Assembly (NCBI RefSeq): GCF_032884065.1
Contig: NC_088873.1
Coordinates: forward strand, 34,731,600-34,795,599
DNA: 64,000 nt
Source: Artemia franciscana
Lineage: Eukaryota > Arthropoda > Branchiopoda > Anostraca > Artemiidae
Direction: 5' to 3'
Part shown: positions 1 to 18,717 of the stretch, piece after piece
How positions within the stretch are numbered: position 1 is the first letter of the stretch
Layout: each line of letters starts with the position of its first letter
Translations under genes and position numbers: made by a program
Notes under the pieces: model-generated
Seen by the model: only the letters and a program-made list of their open reading frames with translations
Database searches by the model: none
Told to the model about the DNA's origin: nothing

Positions 1-1128
1 AGTTACTGGTCTCTCTTTTATGTGTATTTTTGAGCATTTCCCAAAGTTCGACTTTAATTTTACACGTTTACCCACTTTGGGTTGTATTTCGTGCACATAG
101 GACAATGAAGAACCTAATAAGTATACAGGCCAAATAATCGCAAACTTAATATAGAATTATCCAGTCAAATTTATAAAAAAAAATGGAGGGCTTGTACACT
201 CGAAAAGATAATTAGGGATGTGCCATTGTCGGGATAATTGATAATAAATTATACAAAAAAAAATTGATAATAATTATAATTAACTTAAATTATATTGAAT
301 GTCATCAAGACAATTTGCACAGAGATTCTTAGATCACACCACTTTTCTAAGGATAAAATTTTTTTAATTAAAATACATAAATAAGAGGTAAATATCTTAA
401 CTAAGACTGAAAAAGTGTGCATACTTATAAAATCTCAAAGATGTCGGCTTCACATTCAAGAAGCCTTTATCAACAAAATAGAACAAAAGAAAACTGGCTA
501 TAGAGTTTATTTTTTCTTCTTTAGTTCAATTTTCTTTTTTTTTCTTTATTTGATGATTTTTAGTTTTGTATTAACTCAAATATTTCTATTCTATCCTTCT
601 ATATTTTCTATTCTAATTTCTGCAGTAGCAGTTTCAGATTTGCATTTTTCATTATCTACTTGTACACTTACGTTTTGCTAACTAAATATAAAGGCTTAAG
701 TGAAGTTGTTTTTTTTTTTTTTTCAATCTCAGCCTATGTCTCGCTCGTAGCCTTTTCGGGCTATTGAAATGACACTATGCATTTGCAGTTGTTGTAGACA
801 AAGGAGTCTATAAATCACCATTAAGCATACAGAAGATGTGGGCTCGCGCTTTAAATATAAAAAAAAGTTATTCAGTGTTAGTTCTCAAAGTGAGCTATCA
901 ACTCATTATTCTCCCCCCCCCCCCCAAAGCTGCGTCAGATTGTAAAAACCCTGTATTTTTAAATATTCACTCAATCTTAAATAATCCAAAAATGAATTTT
1001 GCTTTCTTCGCTCTTAGCTTAAGATAATTCAACCTAAAATAGGGCAGAATATTATTAAAATAGGGCACAAATAGGGCAATTCTTTTTTCTTCTTATGTTT
1101 TTTCAAAAAGTGAGCTTCTCATACTCAC
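1..1128. other. Intronic AT-rich sequence, no gene seen
   Basis: By orientation this is the next intron of the double-BTB gene. It holds short homopolymers, including a C run near 914-925 and a T run near 709-723. No BTB continuation, RNA gene or transposon was recognised. Confidence 0.5.
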
Positions 1129-9559
<8,431 letters not shown>

Positions 9560-9575
9560 GCTTGATCCAAGTTCA

Positions 9576-9581
9576 AACTGA
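9576..9581 (-). promoter_or_regulatory. Possible initiator (TCAGTT) of the double-BTB gene
   Basis: TCAGTT on the minus strand, 17 nt before the ATG, matches the arthropod initiator consensus TCAGTY. The support is the motif only, and such hexamers are common. A spliced leader exon further upstream is an equally good explanation. Confidence 0.2.
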
Positions 9582-9599
9582 TACCGCGTAATTTGTATG

Positions 9600-11150
9600 T
9601 GTTTACAGTGTTAACAGTGTTTCCATACCAGAGAATCCGTTGTCGTCGGTCGAAAATCCTGTTGTGACTGTAAAAAATCTGACATTTTTCCTAGCAAGTG
9701 CAAGCCGTTTAAATCTTATTTCCTGGTAATATATACTCTTTTTCAGTATCCCTTGATCTTTTAAGCCATTTTTGGTTTGAACATATCTTAACAACAGGCT
9801 AAAAACCCAGATTGGAGCCTGATTTCCTCGATTAAGTTCAGCTTGTTGTCTGCTTGTCACCCATAGTGGTGTCGTGGGCTAAAATTTCTGGACCAGTAGG
9901 CATCTGAATGTAATATTTTTATATCACAAGGAGAATTATTTAATTGCCACAGGAAGATGAACGCATATAGTGTTTAATATACAATAAGGAAGCAAAAGGT
10001 TTAATTCTAATTGAATAAATAAAATTGAAAAAGTAAAATTCTTTTTATAAAAAATAAACTTGAATGAGCAAAATTTGAATAGCTTAATATGTATTTTCAT
10101 TTGAATGCTTTACTGACTGGAAAAGAGAATGTTTGTAATATATTTTGCTTTCAGTGAAGAGCCAATGCTACAGTAGGCATTAGATTTTTAAAGTTAGGAA
10201 AGGAGGCAGGAGCTAAATTCTTATTTGTAATGAAGATGAGGTTGTCGTGAACGGTTTCGGGAAGAAATAAGGTTAAACTAAATATTTGATGCATAGTGAT
10301 ATCAACTGCTTAAAAGCACGTCAGTTCAAAACTTGATTTTACTGTCATTTCTTGTTTTGTTTTCAGTGTTGTAATAAGTACGTAAGAAAACATTTGTAGT
10401 AAAGCGCCAATTTCAACAAAGGGACAATGACGCAGTAGATTTTGACTTTTACAGTTAGGGAAAGAGGTTGTACCCATGCTCTTTTTTGAATTGATTTTGA
10501 TCGTTTCAATCTTGATTCGTCTGTTTAATTAAACCTTTATTCGTTTTAAGTTTTATTGATTTATTTATATTAGTATTGATGTATGTTAATCTGCTATGAT
10601 TGTTTATTTAGTTTCTGCTCGTTTTGGATCTCATGTATGCTAAAACAGTAAAATATTTTTGATCGTTTTTAGCTTCATTTGCATATTCAATTAAAGCTGC
10701 ACTCTTTTTAAAATTTCCTGATTCTTTTGTAATTAATACAACAAAAGAATACAAACAAAAGAAATACGAAACCAGAGGAATGGAACAACAAGAATAATGC
10801 AAAAAGAGGTAAGAAAACTAGAAATAACATTTTTCAAAAGGAAAACCAAAAACAATTGACCCCTCCCCTCACATACAAAAAGCAAACCAAATGTGTTTAA
10901 GCTATTTCAGCCAATTCCAGGTAATACGAGTCCAGCTTATTTCAATGTTAGATTTTAATTACTTTTAGTTTTAATGACGAACAATTCTGATTTTCACATT
11001 CTCTTTTTCACTTGATTAGTTGCAATCCCTTTTTCCTTATTGTTAGATGTTTCTGTTCTTTTCTGGTTTTTATTGGCATTGAACATGCCTCGTTTGACGC
11101 GTATTTTTTATTACAAAACTAGCGGTCTTTTTTTGTCTTTACTTGTCCTT
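9600..11150. other. Upstream region of double-BTB gene and dispersed repeat
   Basis: 9600-10300 should contain the BTB promoter or leader, but no clear element was found. From about 10320 to 10680 and around 10940-11110 there are phrases such as TTTCTGCTCGTTTTGG and TTGATTATTTA that recur near 7.5, 31.8-32.2 and 50.4-50.5 kb, marking a dispersed non-coding repeat. Confidence 0.35.
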
Positions 11151-11154
11151 TTCC

Positions 11155-11870
11155 GGTGGCCAGTGTTAACCCCCCTTTAGAAAATACCCCCTGCGGAAAT
11201 TACCTCCAGAAAATAGTCCTCTGTGAATCCCACCACCCTCCCACCCCCAGAAATCCCACCCCCACTCAAAGGACTAGAACTCTCAATTTCTGATCCAATT
11301 AGCACACTTTGAACTTTCTGCGACCTTTAGTTGGAGTTGTGGATGAGAAAAAGACAGTCCTCCTCCTAGACGTAACAAATTCTGCTCATTTAAGGGTTTA
11401 GCGTTATTGTTTACTTTCATAATAAAAGCGTGGACCAGAAATATTCCCAGAAGTTGCAAAGAAGTAGATATTAATTTCACACTGTTGATACTCTTTCGTA
11501 CTCTCCCCTCTAAAAACATTTGCTGAAAAACACTCTTTTGCTGCCTTTTTGCTGGGAAGCTTTTCCACCGAGAAGGGGATTACCGACATTATTTTAAAGA
11601 CAATCAGAAATCAGTCTTTTTCTAATGAAAGTGCGGTGAGAAAACTTTTTCCCTCATATCATCTGCAAGAAATTTTCTGGGTGGAAATTTCAGCTAGAAT
11701 GGAATTGTCTTGGGGGAACTCCATTGGAAAGGGGGATGGTTTTTTACATGAAAACCACTTTCCACGGTAGATTTTTTCTGTGGGCGAAGGAATTTTTCAT
11801 GGAGAGAGGAAGCGTGTTTCTCGGCATTATTAAAAGTGATCAGAAATGAAATTATAAAAAAAATCTTCAG
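11155..11870. repeat. C/G-rich dispersed repeat with AATTTTCC/GGAAATT phrases
   Basis: Holds repeated CCCCC and GGGGG clusters with GAAATTNCCTCC and CTCCATTGGAAAGGGGGA-type phrases. It leads directly into the foldback copy at 11.87 kb. The same arrangement precedes foldback copy 1, so the two pieces may form one composite repeat. Confidence 0.45.
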
Positions 11871-12490
11871 CTGAAAGTAAGGAGGAACATCAAAATTTAC
11901 ACGGAATGAAATGATTACGTATATGAAAGGGGTTTCCCACTCTTCAAGACCTTTCTTTTTTGCACTGAAGTTTCAACTTGTTGTCCCAAATTCTTAAGAA
12001 CGACTCCTGAAACACAACAGCTGTTTAATAAGAATAATAAGATTTATTTTCAATTTGCAATAATCTGTTATGAAAGAGTCTTGGTGGGTGAGTGGTTAAA
12101 GGGGATGGTGCCTGAAACCACCTTGAGGGATCCAATTTTTCCAGCATGATCTGATTAACAAACAGAAATGAAAAATTCAAAAAATGTGTTTTTTTTTCAA
12201 CTGAAGCACAGAACAACACTGAAAAAAAAAACAGTCCATATATGAGTGGGGCTGCACCTTCCTAAATCCCTTGCTCATTAAACTAAAGTCTCTATGGATT
12301 TGACAAGGCTTTTTATTCTAATGTACATGGCCCTACTATCTATGAAGTCATTCTCAAGGAATTGGGAAAATAGTCAAACTTTAGCGTAAAGAGAGAGGGG
12401 CTTAAGAAGGGGAAGCCCCCTCATATATTGAAAATTTTTGTTTATTTAAAGTTTTAGTGTAGGACCTTACTTTTAGTTAAAAAACTTTTT
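11870..12490. repeat. Foldback repeat, copy 2
   Basis: The left arm is 11873-11980 (AAGTAAGGAGGAACATCAAA ... GTATATGAAAGGGGTTTCCC). A second, more diverged left-type segment is near 12205-12290. The inverted right arm is about 12370-12485 (GGGGAAGCCCCCTCATATAT ... AAAGTTTTAGTGTAGGACCT). ACTCCTGAAACACAACAG marks the spacer. Confidence 0.7.
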
Positions 12491-12844
12491 TTTCTATTTA
12501 ATTTCATAAAAGGATTACTTTATAGAAATAAAAGATACATCATTAACACAGGATTCTGATCAATGGACATTTTTTCTGGGCTTGGTCTGTTTTGGTGGAC
12601 GTTTTTAGGCTGAGACAATCTCTTCTTAGCTAATTTATCTACTATGGGTCGCTTCCCTGTAGTAGCATAATATTTGTAGGCGTTGGTATAAAATGAGCAG
12701 GAGGTAATAGGCTTGGAATTGTTGTGTAGGATTTTAACTCTTGTTGATAAAACAGCATCGTTAAGTGCTGAAAACCATGTTTTGACAAAGAATAGGCCCA
12801 GCATTGCGCAAAGCCTCCCTTCATACTAGAGGTCCAAGGGACTT

Positions 12845-13875
12845 CTTGCTGTTTCGTTCTATGCCGGCTTAAGCGCTTCGGTGTAGACTTGAGAAGATGT
12901 GTTGGTCCCCGTCCTGCATTATTATCCAGGACCATTGCTTTTCCTGAGGCAAAAAGTTTCAATGATTTAAAGAACATGAAAATTGGAACTTTGAATGTTT
13001 TTCGTTGAAAATAACTAACTTGACCTACAAATTGAGACGATTCAAACTGGACTTGTTAGGAGTTTCAGAAACTCATATCCCAGGGATAGGAAGCATGATA
13101 TTAGGTGATATAGAACTTTTTTACACAGGCAGAAAGGAAAGGGTACAAAGACAGGGAGTAGGGCTCATGATGAGGAAGGAAGCTGCTAAGTCTTGTTTAA
13201 GCAGGGAAGGTATTGATAATGTGAATACTAATCACTCATTTTATGACTAAAAAGTTCAGGGTATCAGTTACAATAGTGTATGCCTCTGTAGAGCCGGCTG
13301 ACGGAGATACTAGTGATTCAGATGAATTTTACTTACACTTACAGAAGCAAACAGACAGGGTCGTAGGTAGAAATATGGTGTTTTTATCAGATTTTTACGC
13401 CCAGGTCGGTAGAATTGGGAATAGATGGTATCCTAGCCAAGGTAAGTTTGGTACAGGAAAAGAAAACATCAATGGCTACAGACTGTTGCAATTTTGTAAA
13501 TATAACAATCTAGCTATAAGCAATACGGTGTTTGGCTATAAAATTACCCATCAGTTAACATAGTATTCACGTGATTGCAAGGCAAAAAACCTTATTGATT
13601 ATGTTATTGTAAACCGAAGACTGGCAGGATCAATACACGACACTAGGGTATGTAGGAGTGTTGTTATTAATGTTAAACACCATCTGGTAGTGACTAGGGT
13701 TAATTTAAAGTTGAAATTTCGGAAGAGAAACTACTTCCTAGGAAGTAAAGATGTTACTAGACACCAGAATGAGAATTTGGGAGAAATATTTCAGGAACAG
13801 TTGAATACTAAACAGAAGGTTTTAAAATTTGACAATGTAGAAGATGGCTATCTTGGCCTTTTTCTTTTTTTTTAA
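12845..13875 (+). pseudogene. RTE-like LINE fragment, endonuclease domain
   Basis: The plus strand reads GPRPALLSRTIAFPEAKSFN, MKIGTLNV, then LDLLGVSETHIPGIGS, RQGVGLMM, VTIVYASVEPADGDTSDSDE, MVFLSDFYAQVGRIGNRW, NNLAISNTVF and LIDYVIVNRRLAGSI. These are the ordered motifs of an APE-type endonuclease (SETH, GDFNA-like, IDYV). Several stops and at least two frameshifts make it a dead, 3'-truncated copy. It ends near 13865, before any RT sequence. Confidence 0.85.
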
Positions 13876-13879
13876 GTAA

Positions 13880-14330
13880 TAGAGTTACAATCATGATTTG
13901 CTGACATCTATCGTAACCCAGTAAAAAAGCAATTTACTAGGAATTTAGTATGATTATTTTCAATATTAAAATCATTATTTTCATTTCCAAATTTCGGTTT
14001 TTTGTTACATTTTCTTCTCAGTTATGCCCTGGCCAGCTATCTTGGTTGCAGCAGTAGCTGCAAAATTGCAAATAAAAAGAGAGCCATGATTTTCCCTGAT
14101 TTGATCAAAACCGAAAAATTAAAACATACAGAAATCAGTTTAAGTAAGCAAATAATTAATCGTATTGACGACACTTCTTGACTACTAAGATCCCTGCGTC
14201 AACCCTTTAGCTTGTTGCTAAAGTCAGGTTCGATCTCTGGGACCCCTATTACTAAGCTAAGGTCTAACCGAATGCACCACTACAGAACAGAAATCGGTTT
14301 AAGAGCTCGTTTCAACACTATTTGTTCCCA
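13880..14330. other. Spacer between two LINE fragments
   Basis: No coding signal. A weak tRNA-like B box (GGTTCGATCTC near 14227) is present, but no matching cloverleaf was found. Confidence 0.3.
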
Positions 14331-14399
14331 GCTATTCTCTACTAACACTATGTCTTAGTATCTTTGGCATATTCCTGTTGCTGACTTGAAAAATAACTT

Positions 14400-14660
14400 G
14401 CAAAAATTCCAAGCAATGTGCCATGTATTCTAGCAGGTGATATGAATATTGACCTTCTGAAAATTAATATTAATAGCAATAGGTTGCTAAATATGATGGT
14501 GTCTTCCAATTTGTTTTACGCCCATTTTATACTGTTATTCCATCCATACACCCTTTTACCAGATTCTAGACTCTCAAATTTCATATTAATCTTTTCCTGG
14601 GATTTTCCTCTGAAATTCTCAATCTTATCTCTATCAACGTCAAAACTTCCCGAAAGGTAG
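14400..14660 (+). pseudogene. LINE endonuclease fragment (non-RTE type)
   Basis: PCILAGDMNIDLLKININSN, then RLLNMMVSSNLFYAHF, contains the (I)xxGDxNxDLL motif of jockey/CR1-like APE endonucleases followed by the usual LLN...S..F spacing. Only this block is recognisable. The frame is open for about 80 codons but lacks flanking motifs. Confidence 0.6.
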
Positions 14661-15640
14661 TTACCCTTCCTAAATTTCAGCTTTAGATTAACTTTAAACG
14701 TTACTCGTTATGGATCTTTCCTTTTAACATCAGTAACAGCGGTCCTATGTACCCTAAGATGTTGCATGGATTCTGCCAGCCTTCAACTTACAATAGCTTA
14801 GTCAATTAGGATGGCCTTCTTACCATCACGTGATTGTCCTGCTAGCCTATGGGCCATTTTATGACAAAATCGACACCAGCAAATTTAAAATTTGTCCGGT
14901 AATTTTCTTTAGTAATTTTCTTGATCAAAATTATTCTTTGATAGTAATTTCTGGTCTTTTTGAGTTAAGATTATTATAGCACTTGTTTCTGCTGGTTTTC
15001 AGTTCAATTGCTTCATATATAACGAAAAGGGGAAAAACTGTCCTCCTTTTCTTAGCTGGATATAGCACCTAAATATAATATCAATCACCAGTATGATATC
15101 ACCTTGCAACCCAATATAATATCATCTTGCATATGAAGATGCAGTTTTTATAGAAAAAAATGTATTTAATTTTTAATTACGTTTAATCAATAACAAAAGC
15201 ATATAGATATAGCAATTTTCTTTAATATGAGCTTTTATGGTGTTATGGTATCTCTATGGTGTTCTTGTGCAACTGTAGCAGAGAAGAAGGAAAAAAGGAA
15301 AAAAAAAAAAAAAACAACACGTCAGTAAGTTCTACAAATTGTGTGTATTTTTATTTGTCATTCCTTCAAAAAAGATTAAATCATCAAACTAACTATAATT
15401 GCTAAAAAGTGCTAGTGAATGCAGAGAGCAGCCGGATTTAAGTCAAGTTGAGGTACCTTGGGTTCTATAGCTTTAACTGAAATGTCTTCAAGGTCTGAAT
15501 TTTTAATCAGATTAACAATGAAAATATTTCACGCGTTAAAATTCTTGCACGGGGCAAAATACGATGATAGTTTCTTGTTCTCCAGCCTAAGTCTACAATG
15601 GGAGAGCTGATGTGAAACATTGAAATTTATTGGAAAAGGT
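14661..15640. other. No gene recognised
   Basis: AT-rich sequence with an A run at 15298-15314. No motif, RNA gene or repeat boundary could be supported. Confidence 0.35.
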
Positions 15641-17240
15641 TACCATATCTTGTGTCATTTTTAAGTTGATTTTTCAAAACTAGTTTTAGATTTTCGGTTA
15701 CTTTGGACTAGGGTTCGTTCCTTACAAAGTTGCCCCTAACGGTGAAGCCACAATAGATATGACTCTCGACATGATTCTAAACATTTTTATTCCTTAAAGT
15801 TTTATAATGATCTCATTTATAGTTGTAACTTACTACCTATGACGTTAGTCCTGTGTTATATTTTTTTTGTATATGAATATACAGTTTATTAACAAAGGGT
15901 TTTGTTTAATAATAAACCATGGAAAACTCGAACAAATTACAGCCTTAACCCCATGGGCTGTGGGGGTTTTGTCATCCTCAGAAGGATAGTTTTTTCTATC
16001 TATAGACTATTTCGAACAAGATGGTAATTTCAAAAAGTTTGATCAGACTTCTTTAGGGACATAGCAGCAAGAAAGTAATACGAGGGGGCTGATTACCATC
16101 CGACTACTTTTCAACATACCTCTCAACATACACTGTCAGCTCCATTTCTTCGGACGTTCTTAAGGTATTGCAAACACATCTTTTTGATTAACTGGATGCG
16201 ATTTAGTTTGCTCAGCACGCGTATGATAACACTTACCTTACCACTTCATTTGATAACACTTCCATTATTGCCTCCGCTAAAAGTGTCGTGCAAGTTTTCA
16301 GAGAGGCAGTTGAAATTAAGAAAGATATAGACTTCTTGCTCTTAATGGAAAATTTCTTACTATGGGCTAGAGTTCGTTCTTTAATGTAGTAGCTAGGCCG
16401 ATCCTTTATATAATCTAATAGTGTACTTGTTGATTTGATATGATACTACTTTAAGGAGTTATGGGCTATTTTATTTCTTAGTATTGGCGGTGATTGTCTT
16501 TTACTGGGTTGATAGCTACCACTGCAATCCGGATAAGGATACTACTATTAATTAATATTTCAGTTGCTATGAGCTACCGCTCGTTCTTTATTATAAAAAA
16601 TTAATACTTTAGTTATTATGGGCTAGAGTTCATTCTATACTATGATTGACGCGAAACTTTTTTTCAAAGAAAATTACAAACAGGAAAAAGTTTATGGCTG
16701 TTTCTACTTTGAAATAGTAAGAGACAAGCCTCAAAGAATCAGGTAGCTAACCAAGTCGCAAATATACAGAGGTTTGTTCTTTACTAGGTTACAGCTATCT
16801 GTACAGCCGTGATACCGATGAAACTTTCATAATCTCAATTTATAATTAAGTTTACTGATCCTTTATATAAACACTCACCATAAGTTATAGTTCGTTTTTT
16901 AATATTATCCAGCTAATTTAACCAGCTAATTAACCAGCGTTCTTTATTATAATTTTGATCTGACTCTTTTTTTGGAGTTATGGGTTATTGTATTTCTTAG
17001 TATTGGACTTGGTCGTCTCTTACTAGGTTATTAGCTACCGCTACAACCCAGATGATATTTTCTTACTTGGTTGTTAGCTACCTCTGCAATCCAGAAAAAA
17101 ATCTAAAGATAAGCATGTGTTGCATCATCTTTATAATGATTCTTTTAATACTTCAATTACTAAGGACTACAGTTTGGTCCTTAATATAATTTAATTAAAA
17201 AATTAAAATTGCTGCTCAGACACCACAAATATGTTTGCAG
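15640..17240. repeat. Cluster of a dispersed 'GGGCTAGAGTTCGTTCTTTA' repeat
   Basis: Phrases such as ATGGGCTAGAGTTCGTTCTT (about 16360), ATGAGCTACCGCTCGTTCTT, ACTAGGGTTCGTTCCTTAC (about 15707) and TAGCTACCACTGCAATCCGG recur every 150-300 bp. The pair CTTAGTATTGG-NN-GGTCGTCTCTTACTAGGTT and GCTACC-GCAA-CCGGA also appears at 21.35 and 31.55 kb. No coding potential. Confidence 0.5.
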
Positions 17241-17549
17241 TTTGCATAATAACTTTAGCGATTCTGAACTGAAAAACGAAAAAGAATTTTTTCATGGAAA
17301 TACACATTGAATCACGCGTTGGGTAGTTGGAACCTAACAAAAATGAAACAAACTTAAGATTTTCAAGTATTTTTCTAAGTTTTAATTAAAAAAAATTATT
17401 ACTCAGACACCGTATCGAAGAAACCAGACTTACCGGAAGCGAAGAAGAACAAATCTATATATATAAAAATAAGTTGTCTGTGAGTGTGTGGGTCTGTCGG
17501 GTGACGTCATGTTTGTGTGTTGACTGACGTCATGTTTTGGACTGACAAC

Positions 17550-18510
17550 ATTACAGACCAGGACATCGGGACACAAATGACGACCGGGACACCGGCACAT
17601 AGGGAATATGAACGACGACCGGGACACTCAAAGAGAAAGCGACCGGGACACAAGGAATGTTCGATTAGCAATCACCATCAACAAAGAACCGGGACACAAA
17701 TGACGACCGGGACACAGGGAGTATAAATGCCGACCAGGACATAAGTAAAAAAACTAAAAGAACTAAAAAAAAGGTAAAAACTACAAATAAACTAGAAAGA
17801 AAAAAAAAACTAAAAACTAATAAAAAACTAAAAAAGCTAAAAAACTAAAAAAACTAAAAAAGAAAAAAAAAAAAGGAAAAAAAATGAAAAATAAAGGAGA
17901 AAAACAAAACTAAAAAAAATAAAAATAAAAAAAAAACTAAAAAGAAAAAAAGGGAAAAATACAAAAATTTATTTCATCATATACCATTTCAAAAACGAAT
18001 GTACAGACCGGGACACAGGGAATATAAATGACGACCGGGACACAGGGACACAACTACAACGGGGACGCAGGGGGGCACAGGGGGATATATAAATGACGAC
18101 GGGGACACAGGGAATGTTCGATTAGGAATCACCATCAACAAAACTCAAGGGCAATCATTAGAATCATGAGGTATAACTAAAAAAACTAAAAAAAAGGTAA
18201 AAAACTAAAAAAAAGACCAATTCAAAAACGAATGTACATACAGACCGGGACACCGGGACACAAATGACGACCGGGACACAAGGAATATAAATGACGCCCG
18301 GGACACTCAAAGAGAAATCACAGACTGGGACACCGGGACACAAATGACGACCGGGACACAGGGAATATAAATGACGACCGGGACACAGGGACACAACTAC
18401 AACGGGGACGCCGGGGGGCACAGGGGGATATATAAATGACGACGGCGACACAGGGAATGGACGATTAGCAATCACCATCAACAAAGCTCAAGGGCAATCA
18501 ATAGAATCAT
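17550..18510 (+). repeat. GC-rich minisatellite inside the Helitron
   Basis: Units of about 15-28 bp built on ACGACCGGGACACAGGGAAT and ATAAATG occur across 17550-17740, 18005-18110 and 18240-18460. A longer block (17989-18174) is repeated as 18221-18509; both copies end with CACCATCAACAAA and CTCAAGGGCAATCA. The array is split by A/C-rich sequence at 17745-17960. Confidence 0.85.
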
Positions 18511-18655
18511 GAGGTATAGGTCTGAATACGGATTGTTTTCCCATGGATCATTGTATGTTGCATGTTCGAGAGTCGGTAAATCTGACAATCTATTGATATG
18601 CACAGACAAGGGACAGCAAAGAATGTTGTATATTCGCAAGTTTTACGTAGTTAAA
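18470..18655 (+). pseudogene. Pif1/Helitron-type helicase C-terminal remnant
   Basis: ITINKAQGQSIES in one frame, then in another YRSEYGLFSHGSLYVACSRV and GKSDNLLICTDKGQQRMLYI, correspond to helicase motifs V-VI of Pif1/Helitron helicases (INKSQGQ; GQLYVA.SRV). It has no N-terminus, no Rep domain and one frame change. It is a relic of the autonomous parent of the surrounding Helitron. INK-QGQS is also present in a duplicate near 18130. Confidence 0.8.

Positions 18656-18658
<3 letters not shown>

Positions 18659-18714
<56 letters not shown>
18659..18714. repeat. (AT)n microsatellite inside the Helitron
   Basis: About 28 uninterrupted AT units directly after the helicase remnant and about 110 bp before the Helitron 3' end. 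Confidence 0.97.

Positions 18715-18717
<3 letters not shown>

Noticed and set aside
9603-9860. 85-codon minus-strand ORF just upstream of the BTB start
   Set aside because: The composition looks random, it is out of frame with the BTB exon and has no motif. More likely leader or promoter sequence.
12520-12977. Overlapping 94- and 111-codon minus-strand ORFs
   Set aside because: They are antisense to the 5' part of an RTE LINE whose plus-strand reading (ALLSRTIAFPEAKSFNDLKN) is clearly the coding one.
14190-14290. tRNA-like sequence with GGTTCGATCTC
   Set aside because: Only a B box is present. Neither strand folds into paired T and anticodon arms.
18164-18484. 106-codon minus-strand ORF rich in CPGRH-type repeats
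   Set aside because: It is the antisense translation of the GACCGGGACACA minisatellite inside the Helitron.
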